The notes below the pieces were generated by a model that was not told the DNA's origin, did no database searches, and was given only the letters and a program-made list of their open reading frames with translations. Below are positions 7,882 through 15,985 of a stretch of DNA of 63,941 bases, piece after piece. Within the stretch, counting starts at the first letter, position 1. Every line of letters begins with the position of its first letter. Made by a program: the position numbers and the translations under genes. This DNA is from DASYHS01 sp035998295 (GTDB lineage Bacteria > Pseudomonadota > Alphaproteobacteria > Azospirillales > Azospirillaceae), in NCBI RefSeq assembly GCF_035998295.1, contig NZ_DASYHS010000283.1, positions 1 through 63,941 on the forward strand. The letters run 5' to 3'.

Positions 7882-9279
7882 TCAGCTCTTGAGCTGGAGG
7901 AGGGTCTCGATCATCCGGCCCGCGGTCTGGATGACCTGGGCGCTGGCGCCGTAGGCCTGTTCGATCAGCATCAGCTTCTGCATCTCCTCGTCGACGTTGA
8001 CGCCGTCGCGGTTGATGCGCGCGGTGTTCAGCGTCTCGGCGGCGATGCGGCGCGCGGCCATGTCCGTCTCGACCGCCGCGCGTCCGGAATGCTGGCCGGA
8101 GACGAGCGATACGGCGTAGCCCTCGAGCCGCGAGATCGCCGGCAGGCCGGGTGCCGAGAAGGTCATGTCGGTGCGGAACACGCCGAGGAAGCGCGCGACC
8201 TGCGTCGTGTCGCCCTTGGGCAGCGGGGCCGCGGCCTGGACGCCGCTCTGCACCCGCCAGGCGTTGCCCTCCACCGCGGGGTTGACCGCGATGCGGGACG
8301 CGAGGCCGGCCTCGGCCGCGAAGGCACCGGCGCCGTCGGTGAACAGGCCCGCCTGCGTCGGATCGGCCTCGGCGTCCTGGAAGCCCCGGACGAGCCCGGC
8401 GGCCAGGGAATCGAGTTGCGCCAGCACCGTCGGCACGTCGCCCTCGGCGATGTCGAGCAGGCCCATCAGCCGCCCGCTCTGCACCTCGCTCGCCCGGTCG
8501 GCCGTCACGTCGACCCCGCCGATCACGAGCGCGTTGCCGACGACCTGGAGCGGCTGCGCGCCGGGCGCCAGCCCGGACTCCAGCAGCATCCGCCCCTGAC
8601 GGGTCATCACCACGACGTCGCCGCCCTCGCGCGTGAAGGTGCGGATGCCGATCTCCCGGGCGATGCGGTCGAGCTGGACGTCGCGCTGGTCCTGGAGGTC
8701 CGACACGTCGGCACCGCCCGCCCGGCCGGTCGCGATCGCCGCGTTCAGGCGGCTCACCTCGTGGAGCGCCGCGTTGACTTCGCCGACGGACCCCTGGAGG
8801 CGGTCGCGGGCATCGGCCTGGATCGCGGTCGCGGCCCCGGCGGCGTCGCGGATGCGCGCGGCAAGCTGGGTCGCCTTCTCGACGACGCCGGCGCGCGCAC
8901 CGTCGCTCTCGGGCATGTCGAACAGGCTCTGGTAGGCCTGCTGGAAGCGCGACAGGGCGCTCGCGACCGAACGCTCCTCCTGTGGCTGGCCGAGGACCTG
9001 GGTATAGGTCGACAGCGCCTCCGCCCGCGCTTCGAGCGCGGTGTAGCGGCTGACCTCGAAGCGCGCGTCGCGCAGCAGCAGCTCGTCGACGCCGCGCAGC
9101 ACGCCGTCGGCGCGCACGCCCTGGCCGCTGCCGCCGGTGACCGCGGCGGAAACGGCGAGCGTCTTGCGCACGAAGCCGGGAGTGGTCGCGTTCGCGATGT
9201 TGTGGGACGCAAGCCCCGCCTGCTGCTGGGCCGCCTTCAGGCCCGACAGCGCGGAGTTGAGGGCCATCTGAATGCTCAT
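7882..9279 (-). CDS. flgK: FlgK, hook-associated protein 1
   Basis: 465 aa. It has the N-terminal rod/hook family motif ('MALNSALSGLKAAQQQAGLASHNIANATTPGFVRK') and the C-terminal 'GVNVDEEMQKLMLIEQAYGASAQVIQTAGRMIETLL'. Both ends form the D0 coiled coil that joins hook to filament. Secreted by the flagellar export apparatus. It lies between flgE and flgL with short spacers, so the three are probably co-transcribed from the box upstream of flgE. Confidence 0.96.
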   Translation of the reverse strand: MSIQMALNSALSGLKAAQQQAGLASHNIANATTPGFVRKTLAVSAAVTGGSGQGVRADGVLRGVDELLLRDARFEVSRYTALEARAEALSTYTQVLGQPQEERSVASALSRFQQAYQSLFDMPESDGARAGVVEKATQLAARIRDAAGAATAIQADARDRLQGSVGEVNAALHEVSRLNAAIATGRAGGADVSDLQDQRDVQLDRIAREIGIRTFTREGGDVVVMTRQGRMLLESGLAPGAQPLQVVGNALVIGGVDVTADRASEVQSGRLMGLLDIAEGDVPTVLAQLDSLAAGLVRGFQDAEADPTQAGLFTDGAGAFAAEAGLASRIAVNPAVEGNAWRVQSGVQAAAPLPKGDTTQVARFLGVFRTDMTFSAPGLPAISRLEGYAVSLVSGQHSGRAAVETDMAARRIAAETLNTARINRDGVNVDEEMQKLMLIEQAYGASAQVIQTAGRMIETLLQLKS

Positions 9280-9307
9280 GCTCTGGGCCTCCTCGCCGCA
9301 GCCGGGA

Positions 9308-10540
9308 TCACCGCTTCAGCCGGGTCGTCTCTTCCATCATCTCGTCCGCGGTCTGGACGATCTTGGCGCTGGACGAGTAGGCGCGCTGGGTCTCGATCAG
9401 GGAGACGAGTTCCTGGGCGATGTCGACGTTCGACTGCTCGAGGGCGCCGCCCTCGATCTCGCCGACGGGACCGGAACCGGCGTCGCGCAGCGTCATCGCG
9501 CCGCTGCGCGCCCCGAGGAGGTAGGTGTTGCCGTCGCGTGGAACGAGCCCGTTGGGGTTGACGACGTCGGCGACGGGAACCTGGTAGATCGCCTGGCGCG
9601 CGCCATTGTCGAAGATCGCCCACAGCTTGCCGCCGTCGTCGACCTCGACCGCGCTCACCTGGCCGGCCTTGGCGCCGTTCTTGTCCATGCGCGAGGGCAC
9701 GTAGTCGCCCTCGTACTGCGTCATGCCCTGGAAGCGGACCGCGACCGTGTCGGCCCCCATCGTCACGGCGACGTCGGGGATCGCCGCGATGGGCGTGCCG
9801 GCGAGCGGCCCGGTCGCGTGGAAGTCGATGCCGGTGACGGTGGCGGGCGTCACGGTGTAGCCGGCCGGGCCGGTGACGGCGAGGTTCCAGCGGTTGGGCA
9901 CGCCGCCGTCGGGCGTCCAGGTGAAGGTCAGTTCCCGCGGGCCGCCGAGGCCGTCGTAGAAGGTCATCTGCGTATCGAACGAACCGGCGGTGGCCTGCGC
10001 GGGCAGGTTGGCCGCGAAGGTGACCTCGGTCGTGGCGCTGCCGCGGTAGCCGAGGCCGCCGACGTTCACCGTCTCCAGGCTGGCGAAATCCTCTCGGCTG
10101 ACGGCGGGGAGCGTGCCGTCGGAGTTCAGCTTCCAGCCCTGGAGGTAGTGTCCGGCGCTGTTGTGCAGGAAGCCGCGGTCGTCCGGCTCGAACCGGCCGG
10201 CGCGGGTGAGGGAGAACTCCCGCGCCCCGCCCGCCGCCGTCGCCCGCGACTGGTCGGACACGACGAAGAAGCCGCGCCCCGTGATCGCGAGGTCGGTCGC
10301 GTTCCCCGTGCCCTGGACCGGCGCCTCGCCGGTGATCTGGTAATGGACGTTGGACCGTACGCCGCCCGCGGAATACATGCCAGAGCCGCCCTGCCCCGTC
10401 ACCATGGAGGAGAAGTCGACGTCGGAACGCTTGTAGCCGACGGTGCCGGAATTGCTGATGTTGTCGGAGATCGCGGCCATCCGGCTGCTCTGGGCGAACA
10501 GTCCGCTGACGCCGGAACGCATGGCGCTGAACAGGCTCAT
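9308..10540 (-). CDS. flgE: FlgE, flagellar hook protein
   Basis: 410 aa from ATG 10540. The open frame extends 24 codons further upstream, but GGAAGGG lies before this ATG and MSLFSAMRSGVSGLFAQSSRMAAISDNISNSGTVGYKR is the canonical FlgE start. The C-terminus 'QSNVDIAQELVSLIETQRAYSSSAKIVQTADEMMEETTRLKR' is the rod/hook family end. It forms the hook outside the cell. A perfect TTAA-N8-TTAA box lies about 100 nt upstream. Confidence 0.96.
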   Translation of the reverse strand: MSLFSAMRSGVSGLFAQSSRMAAISDNISNSGTVGYKRSDVDFSSMVTGQGGSGMYSAGGVRSNVHYQITGEAPVQGTGNATDLAITGRGFFVVSDQSRATAAGGAREFSLTRAGRFEPDDRGFLHNSAGHYLQGWKLNSDGTLPAVSREDFASLETVNVGGLGYRGSATTEVTFAANLPAQATAGSFDTQMTFYDGLGGPRELTFTWTPDGGVPNRWNLAVTGPAGYTVTPATVTGIDFHATGPLAGTPIAAIPDVAVTMGADTVAVRFQGMTQYEGDYVPSRMDKNGAKAGQVSAVEVDDGGKLWAIFDNGARQAIYQVPVADVVNPNGLVPRDGNTYLLGARSGAMTLRDAGSGPVGEIEGGALEQSNVDIAQELVSLIETQRAYSSSAKIVQTADEMMEETTRLKR

Positions 10541-10640
10541 CTTGAATCCCTTCCCGACTGGCTCGAATTTCGTCCGGGTTTGCCTCCGGGATTCTCCGCG
10601 GGCGGACGGCATTGCATGGCCCGACGCTACAGGGACGGCA

Positions 10641-10656
10641 TTAAAGCCGGTTTTAA
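10641..10656. promoter_or_regulatory. Flagellar TTAA-N8-TTAA box (flgE)
   Basis: TTAA-AGCCGGTT-TTAA, both half-sites perfect, 100 nt upstream of the flgE start. It belongs to a set of similar sites before motA, the flgF/TPR divergent pair, fliK and the CtrA-like gene. It resembles a CtrA site (TTAA-N7-TTAA) with one extra spacer base. Confidence 0.55.
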
Positions 10657-10676
10657 ACGGAGCGGGGACGGCCCGC

Positions 10677-10988
10677 TCAACCGCCCCTGCGGTCCGCGCG
10701 GACCGGTTCCCACATCGCGATGCCCCTCGGCGCGGCGAGCAGGCCCGGCAGGGCCTCGTGCCACGCCACGCGGTAGGGCCGCGCGAGCTGGACGGCCAGG
10801 ACGTCCCCGTGGTCCTCCCAGGTCTCGTACAGCATCATCCGGTTCTCGTTCTCCGGGTCGCGATGCAGGACGGCCTGATGGAACATCGGCTCGTGTCTCA
10901 TGACGTCCAGAATGCCGGCGAGGAGTTCCATGAACCGCGCCTTCTTCTCCGGAACGACGTCGAAGATGATCGTGTAGGTGACGGGCAT
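10677..10988 (-). CDS. Antibiotic-biosynthesis-monooxygenase (ABM) domain protein
   Basis: 103 aa forming a single ABM-type ferredoxin-like fold: 'TYTIIFDVVPEKKARFMELLAGILDVMRHEPMFHQAVLHRDPENENRMMLYETWED'. The family includes YgiN-like quinol monooxygenases and haem-degrading enzymes. Substrate cannot be told from sequence. AGGAGA precedes the ATG. It lies among flagellar genes without an obvious partner, so it is probably a stand-alone stress or housekeeping gene. Confidence 0.8.
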   Translation of the reverse strand: MPVTYTIIFDVVPEKKARFMELLAGILDVMRHEPMFHQAVLHRDPENENRMMLYETWEDHGDVLAVQLARPYRVAWHEALPGLLAAPRGIAMWEPVRADRRGG

Positions 10989-11120
10989 GACGTGCTCTCC
11001 TGATGAGGTGTCGGAGCATCGTCGAGGATCCGGGGAGGCGGGTCGATTACCTCCGAGGTAAGGATGGAAAAGACCCGGCGGAACGCGGCTCCGGCCCCCC
11101 GATGACGGACACCCGCCAGG

Positions 11121-11990
11121 TCAGAACACTACCTTACGGCCGTTGTCGTAGGAATCGAAAGTGCCGTACGGGTTCTCTTCACCCTGTTGCGCCCATGGAT
11201 CATACCAGTTATCGGTCGCCGCACCGATATACGCCTTGTCGTATTTGACGTTTGCCGCATCCAGGACCTGCCTGCATCTCTCGCACAGTTCCCTTTCCGC
11301 GCTGATGTGAGTCAGGCTCTTTCCGCTTTTCACGATCAGATACAGCAGCCACATTTCCGCGTGAACGCAGCGTCCGGGGTTGTTCTGATGCCAGATGACG
11401 TTCCTCTCCGTCGCTCTCAGATTCTGCGCATGTTGCGGCCGCTGTGCCGCGGCATGCTTCTCCTTGCCTGACGTTATACCGACCGCGGTGACATCCGTTC
11501 CAGTACCGTTGCCGATGTAAATTGACAGATCTTTTAATTCTCCGTAATATTCATGTTCCTTGAGATTTATGAGATAATTTTTCGCTTTCTTTTTCTTCTT
11601 AAGTTCTTCTATTTCCTTTTTTACCCTTGCCTTGGATTCACGTTTTTTCTCGATCCTCTCGCGATCCTGCTGCCTCCATCTTTCGGCCTCCTTCTCACGC
11701 AGGAGCTCGCTCGTCCCGGGCGGCACCCGCTTCCGCTTTCCCCGACCCAGGCTTTCAATGTCTTCGCCCTCCATCAACTGGACGGCCGAGGGGCGGCTTG
11801 ATCCCATCGCGACGGTCCGCGTCGCGGAGGCGGGCGCGGGAGGCTGATGGGCCATGGTCCGCGTCGCCGGGTGGGGGGCGGGCGGAGCCCTGTTCAACGA
11901 CGGCTGGACGCTGGCGGGACGAGCCTGCTGGCCGGCTCCGAAGGGGGTGCCGAAGCGGGTGGGCGGCGGCGCGTGCTTCTTGAAGCTCAT
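11121..11990 (-). CDS. Putative secreted deaminase-fold toxin
   Basis: 289 aa from ATG 11990 (AGGAA upstream). Residues 1-60 are Pro/Ala rich ('PPPTRFGTPFG', 'APPAPHPATRT'), a composition I associate with leader regions of proteins loaded into extracellular contractile injection systems. Residues 95-140 form a highly charged coiled coil ending in poly-Lys. The C-terminal domain (about 155-289) carries HAE (210-212) and C-x-x-C (236-239), the zinc and catalytic signature of the cytidine-deaminase superfamily used by polymorphic toxins. The coiled-coil region is clearly AT-richer than its surroundings, suggesting transfer. No immunity gene is evident next to it. The toxin role is inference. Confidence 0.6.
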   Translation of the reverse strand: MSFKKHAPPPTRFGTPFGAGQQARPASVQPSLNRAPPAPHPATRTMAHQPPAPASATRTVAMGSSRPSAVQLMEGEDIESLGRGKRKRVPPGTSELLREKEAERWRQQDRERIEKKRESKARVKKEIEELKKKKKAKNYLINLKEHEYYGELKDLSIYIGNGTGTDVTAVGITSGKEKHAAAQRPQHAQNLRATERNVIWHQNNPGRCVHAEMWLLYLIVKSGKSLTHISAERELCERCRQVLDAANVKYDKAYIGAATDNWYDPWAQQGEENPYGTFDSYDNGRKVVF

Positions 11991-12140
11991 CGACTCGTTC
12001 CTGTGCCGGATCGTCACACCGGCTCGAACTTCGCGCACGGCTTTCCCGACCGGTGAACGGCCAGCATACGCGCACCCGTCGACACGTAAACCAGGACTTC
12101 CCGTATGACGCGCGCGACTTCCGCCGCGGCGCCGGTCCCG

Positions 12141-12869
12141 TCAGGCGACCGGCCGCGCCTTCAGCCAGAGGAACAGCGGAATCCGCTTCCAGCGTTCCGC
12201 ATGCTGCTGCCGCGCCCCATCCGCGGGAAGAGGCTCGCGCAGCGCCGTGATCGCGAGGCCGGCCCGCTCCAGGGCGGCGGCATAGGATTCCAGCGGCATC
12301 GACCAGCCGGCATACCGCATGCGCAGCCCGTCGCGCTCCTCCGCGCCCTCGAAACGCTTCCTGCCGTAATAGGTGTCCTTCAGGACGAAGGGCGCGTCCG
12401 GACCTTCGCCGTCGAAGCTTCCCCGGTCGCGGAACGGATGGACGAGGGAGACCATCAGTTCCCCCGCCGGGCGCAGCACCCGGGCAACCTCCGCGACCGC
12501 GGCCGGGACGTCCGCCACGTCCATGAGGACGTTGTACGCGACGACGAGATCGAAGCTGCGGTCGGCGAAGGGCAATGCCGCCGCGTCCGCGACGACGTGG
12601 CGGTGGGCCGAGCCCGCCTCCTTCGCGGCGCCGGCCAGCGCCTCGACGACGTCCGCCGCGGTGACGTCGTATCCGAGCGCCCTCAACTCGCGCGAGACGC
12701 GGCCTTCGCCGCAGCCGACGTCCAGCGCGTCCGCGGCGCGGCTGCCGATGAAGGCGCGCAGGCCGTCGCGGTAGGCCCAGAAGGCATCGTGGTCCGGCGT
12801 GCGCGCCCAGCGCATCCACTCGGCGGCAACCTCCGACCAGTGCTCCCGATCCGGCTGCTTCCCGGACAT
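12141..12869 (-). CDS. Class I SAM-dependent methyltransferase
   Basis: 242 aa from ATG 12869, which has a strong GGGAGG upstream. Motif I is 'ALDVGCGEGRVSREL' (about residues 48-62), motif II 'ADVVEAL', and post-I/IV 'ADAAALPFADRSFDLVVAYNVLMDV' (about 92-116); the layout is that of methyltransferase type 11. Substrate unknown. No neighbour explains it: it lies between the deaminase-fold gene and the SOS-box paralogue. Confidence 0.8.
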   Translation of the reverse strand: MSGKQPDREHWSEVAAEWMRWARTPDHDAFWAYRDGLRAFIGSRAADALDVGCGEGRVSRELRALGYDVTAADVVEALAGAAKEAGSAHRHVVADAAALPFADRSFDLVVAYNVLMDVADVPAAVAEVARVLRPAGELMVSLVHPFRDRGSFDGEGPDAPFVLKDTYYGRKRFEGAEERDGLRMRYAGWSMPLESYAAALERAGLAITALREPLPADGARQQHAERWKRIPLFLWLKARPVA

Positions 12870-12969
12870 CGCCACCTCCCCCGGCCCTTCGCCGCACGCT
12901 TTACGTCGTTGCGGGAAGGAACGTCAATCCCCGCGGCGATCCGGTCAGGGCTCCCAACTCGGGTCGACG

Positions 12970-13090
12970 GTGTCTGAAACGTGCGGGAACGTCATGGTTT
13001 GTCACGGTCCCGGCGCGCGTCTCCTCGCGCAGTTCCTCGGGCAGTTCCTCGGGCAGTTCCGCCAAGTCCTCGCCCCGCCCGCCGCGTAGC
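12970..13090 (-). pseudogene. Remnant of a third copy of the SOS-box gene
   Basis: The stretch starting 'gtgtctgaaacgtgcgggaa' closely matches the 3' part of copy 2 near 13323-13400 ('cgaaacgtgcgggaatgtca' followed by the same 'gtcacggtcccggcgcgc' segment and the Gln/Leu-Arg repeats). No N-terminal part, SOS box or start is present. It looks like a decayed tandem duplicate. Confidence 0.55.
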
Positions 13091-13151
13091 GGTGGGAAGG
13101 TGAGGGCCTGCGGGGGCTGCCCTCACCCTCCCAACCTTCGGTTGGGCCCCT

Positions 13152-13176
13152 CCCTCTCCCGTTGCACGGGAGAGGG
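13152..13176. repeat. 11-bp hairpin at the 3' end of copy 2
   Basis: Arms CCCTCTCCCGT and ACGGGAGAGGG around a 3-nt loop, just beyond the stop of the SOS-box gene copy 2. A similar 'gggagagggga' segment follows copy 1 near 4105-4118, so this 3' element was duplicated with the gene. It could be a terminator or an interspersed REP-like palindrome. Confidence 0.5.
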
Positions 13177-13181
13177 GAATT

Positions 13182-13823
13182 TCAGGCGGTTCGGGTGAGC
13201 TTGCCGGTGGGGACCGGCAGGGGCTGGTCGCGCAGGCGGGCCTTCAGGCTGCCGGCGCTCTGCGGAGCGGCGGCCAGCGGGCCGGCCAGAGGACCGGCCA
13301 GCGGACTGGAGGGCAGCGGGGCGTCGAAACGTGCGGGAATGTCATGTTTCGTCACGGTCCCGGCGCGCATCTCCTCGCGCAGCTCCTGGCGCAGTCCCGC
13401 CAGCTCCTTGCGCAGTTCCTCCACCAGTTCCGCCTGGACCTTGCCGCGCAGTTCCTCGCGCAGCTCGTCCCGAACGTCCTCGCGCAGGTCCTCGCGCAGG
13501 CGCTCGCGCTCGGCCCGGGTCACGGCGCGGACGGCGCCGACCTCCTTCTCGAAGCGCCACCGGTGGGTCAGCAGGCGGGCGGCGGCGGGGAAATGCCCCT
13601 GCTCGATCAGCTTGCCGTACAGCTCGTCGTGCTGCCGGCGCATCTGCTCGACGAGGGCCTCGTGCCGGTCCTCCTCCTCGGCGGACAGCTCGACGAGGCG
13701 GGCCCGCACGTCCGCATGCGCCCACGGCGCCGAGCCGGGCGCGTAGCCGGCGCGGCGCGCGGCCTCGGCCAGGGGCTCGCCGCGCGCGGCGATGCGGCAG
13801 AACAACTCGATGCGCGGGGCCAT
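13182..13823 (-). CDS. SOS-box-controlled HTH/coiled-coil protein, copy 2
   Basis: 213 aa from ATG 13823, with the same AGGAGGA ribosome-binding context as copy 1. Domain order is identical: N-terminal HTH ('IELFCRIAARGEPLAEAARRAGYAPGS'), conserved core ('HDELYGKLIEQGHFPAAARLLTHRWRFEKE'), then a longer Arg/Glu coiled coil and a Pro/Ala-rich tail. It shares upstream promoter, LexA box and 3' hairpin with copy 1, so the whole unit was duplicated. Function unknown. It sits directly downstream of motB on the same strand but has its own promoter. Confidence 0.75.
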   Translation of the reverse strand: MAPRIELFCRIAARGEPLAEAARRAGYAPGSAPWAHADVRARLVELSAEEEDRHEALVEQMRRQHDELYGKLIEQGHFPAAARLLTHRWRFEKEVGAVRAVTRAERERLREDLREDVRDELREELRGKVQAELVEELRKELAGLRQELREEMRAGTVTKHDIPARFDAPLPSSPLAGPLAGPLAAAPQSAGSLKARLRDQPLPVPTGKLTRTA

Positions 13824-13850
13824 GGGGTGTCCTCCTCGTTCCGGTAGTGA

Positions 13851-13884
13851 GAACAATATGAGAACATGAGACGGCGACAGTCAA
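13851..13884 (-). promoter_or_regulatory. LexA (SOS) box and promoter of copy 2
   Basis: Minus strand: TTGACT (13879-13884), 17-nt spacer, TCATAT (13856-13861), with GTTC-TCATATT-GTTC (13851-13865) covering the -10. This is an exact GTTC-N7-GTTC alphaproteobacterial LexA operator, identical in geometry to copy 1. Confidence 0.75.
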
Positions 13885-13932
13885 GAGGTGGTTCGGAACA
13901 AGACCGCAAATTCCAGTTGATGATCGTCGACC

Positions 13933-14955
13933 TCAATCAGGAGCCCTGCCGTCCGGCGCGGCCGGCATCGGCGCCCGGCGCATCAGGGTGATGCTGATCC
14001 GGCGGTTGCGGGGATCGAGGGGGTCCTGGCCGATGAGGTGGTCGAGGTCCGCGCGCCCCTCCACCCGGACGATCCTGGCGGGCGCCAGGCCGGTGGCGAG
14101 CAGCTCGCGGCGCGCCGCATTGGCGCGGTCGCTCGACAGCTCCCAGTTGCCGTAGCGGCCGTCGACCGAATATGCCAGCGCGTCGGTGTGGCCGGCGATC
14201 GCGATCCCGTTGGGCACGTCGACCAGCACGCCGGCCACGACCTGGACGAGGCGGCGCCCCTGCTCGTTCATGCCGGCCGAGCCGACGGCGAACATCGCGA
14301 AATGCGGGCGGTCGGTGATCTGGATGCGCAGGCCTTCGGGGACCTGCTGGATCACCATGCTGTCGGCGAGCGGACTGAGGTCCGGCACCGACGCGAGCGT
14401 GGCACGGATCTCGCGCTCGACCCGCTCGAACGTGCGCTGCTCCTGCAGCGCCTCTTCGCGCCTGCGCAGGAACTCCTCGTACTCGGCATCGCGCACCCGC
14501 TCGGGCACGCCGAACAGCGTGCCCGACAGCAGGTCGCGCACCACGCCGGGCGAGCCCTCGGGATGGGGCATCGGGTCCTCGCGTCCGGCCGGCTCGCGGT
14601 CGTCCTGGCCGACGGAGGCGACGACCGGCGGCGATGCGACCGGCAGCGTCGCCTCGCCCACGCCCGCAGGCGAGGTCAGCGCACCCTCCTCGTCGACCGT
14701 ACGCCCGGCCAGCATGCCGTCGGCACCCGAGCGCTCCTGCGAAACCGCGACCGGGTTGAAATAGTCGGAGATGCCGTCGCGCTGCTCCTGCGTCGTGACG
14801 CTGATCAGCCACATCAGCAGGAAGAAGGCCATCATCGCCGTCACGAAGTCGGCATAGGCGATCTTCCAGGTGCCGGCGGCCTCGTGCTCGTCGTCCTCGG
14901 CCAAGCTCCTGCGGCGGATGACGATCGGCCCGGACTGCTGTCTTGCGCGTGCCAT
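13933..14955 (-). CDS. motB: MotB, flagellar stator subunit
   Basis: 340 aa from ATG 14955 (MARARQQSG). A single transmembrane segment follows 'GTWKIAYADFVTAMMAFFLLMWLIS', with the proton-conducting Asp in 'YADFVTA' at about residue 31. The C-terminal OmpA-like peptidoglycan-binding domain (about 200-330) contains 'GIAIAGHTDA' and 'LSSDRANAARRELLATG'. The long linker is Pro/Gly rich. It pairs with MotA, 10 nt upstream, as the torque-generating stator. Confidence 0.95.
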   Translation of the reverse strand: MARARQQSGPIVIRRRSLAEDDEHEAAGTWKIAYADFVTAMMAFFLLMWLISVTTQEQRDGISDYFNPVAVSQERSGADGMLAGRTVDEEGALTSPAGVGEATLPVASPPVVASVGQDDREPAGREDPMPHPEGSPGVVRDLLSGTLFGVPERVRDAEYEEFLRRREEALQEQRTFERVEREIRATLASVPDLSPLADSMVIQQVPEGLRIQITDRPHFAMFAVGSAGMNEQGRRLVQVVAGVLVDVPNGIAIAGHTDALAYSVDGRYGNWELSSDRANAARRELLATGLAPARIVRVEGRADLDHLIGQDPLDPRNRRISITLMRRAPMPAAPDGRAPD

Positions 14956-14965
14956 CGGCCCGACC

Positions 14966-15856
14966 TCAGGCGGCGGCCTGCCGCTCGTCGCGGCTCTTGC
15001 CCAGTGCTGCAACCGAGGTCGCGTTCTCGACGTCGTCGAAACTGGGCTGCACGTCGGCGAACAGGACCTTGCGCGCATATTCGGCGCAGATCTGCGGCGG
15101 GCAGGCATTCAGGTAAGCCACCAATCCCGCCTTGATGCAGATGAACAGGTTCAGCTCCGCCTCGCGGCGCTGGCGCGCGGCGTTCGCCAGCGGCCCGACC
15201 AGCCCGTAGGACAGCAGCACCCCGAGGAAGGTCCCGATCAGGGCGCCGCCGATCATGCGGCCCAGCACCTCCGGCGGCTCGCTGATCGACCCCATCGCCT
15301 TGATGACGCCGAGCACGGCCGCGACGATGCCGAGCGCGGGCAGCCCTTCCGCCAAGCCGCCCAGCGCCTTCGGGACCTGGTTCAGCTCGCGCGCGAGCGT
15401 CGCGATCTCCTCGTCCATCAGGGCCTCCAGCTCGTGCCCCTTGTCCAGGCCGAGCGAGATCAGCCGCAGGTAGTCGCACAGGAAGCGCAGGCTGCGCTCG
15501 TGGCGCAGCACGCTCGGGAACTGGACGAACAGCGCGCTCTCGCGGGGATTGTCGATGTCCTTCTCGAGGCTCATCATGCCCTTCGACTTGGCGACCCGGA
15601 GCACCGTGTAGATCAGCGAGATCAGGTCCAGGTATTCCGAACGGCCGTTGCGCCGCCCGCGCAGCAGGTTGCGCAGGGTCGCGACCGTGTCCTTCAGCAC
15701 CGCCATCGAGTTCGCGATGACGTAGGCGCCAGCGGCGGAACCGATGATGATGAGCGCTTCGAAAGGCTGCCACAGGACGTGCAGGCTGCCACCCATCGCA
15801 GCGAAGCCGCCGAGAACGCTGAACCCGACGAGAACGATCCCGATCACGAAACGCAT
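14966..15856 (-). CDS. motA: MotA, flagellar stator subunit
   Basis: 296 aa, the normal MotA length, with four predicted membrane segments: two at the N-terminus, then 'GLPALGIVAAVLGVIKAMG' and 'ALIGTFLGVLLSYGLVGPLA' about residues 170-215. It forms the proton-driven stator with MotB. The motA-motB pair has its own TTAA-N8-TTAA box about 70 nt upstream (15926-15941). Confidence 0.96.
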   Translation of the reverse strand: MRFVIGIVLVGFSVLGGFAAMGGSLHVLWQPFEALIIIGSAAGAYVIANSMAVLKDTVATLRNLLRGRRNGRSEYLDLISLIYTVLRVAKSKGMMSLEKDIDNPRESALFVQFPSVLRHERSLRFLCDYLRLISLGLDKGHELEALMDEEIATLARELNQVPKALGGLAEGLPALGIVAAVLGVIKAMGSISEPPEVLGRMIGGALIGTFLGVLLSYGLVGPLANAARQRREAELNLFICIKAGLVAYLNACPPQICAEYARKVLFADVQPSFDDVENATSVAALGKSRDERQAAA

Positions 15857-15925
15857 GTGCTGCCCTCCGGCGCCGCCTGCCCGGCGCTGCGTCCGGGCTC
15901 AGAAGGCGACGCTAGCCGGCTCCGT

Positions 15926-15941
15926 TTAAAGCGGCTTTTAA
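15926..15941. promoter_or_regulatory. Flagellar TTAA-N8-TTAA box (motA)
   Basis: TTAA-AGCGGCTT-TTAA, both half-sites perfect, 70 nt upstream of the motA start. Confidence 0.55.
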
Positions 15942-15985
15942 GGACGGACGCGGAGCGCAGGTACCCGGTCCCCGCGCCCTTCTTC

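Noticed and set aside
7276..9561. 761-codon plus-strand frame
   Set aside because: Shadow of flgK, flgL and flgE; GC-rich codon artefact with no recognisable domain.
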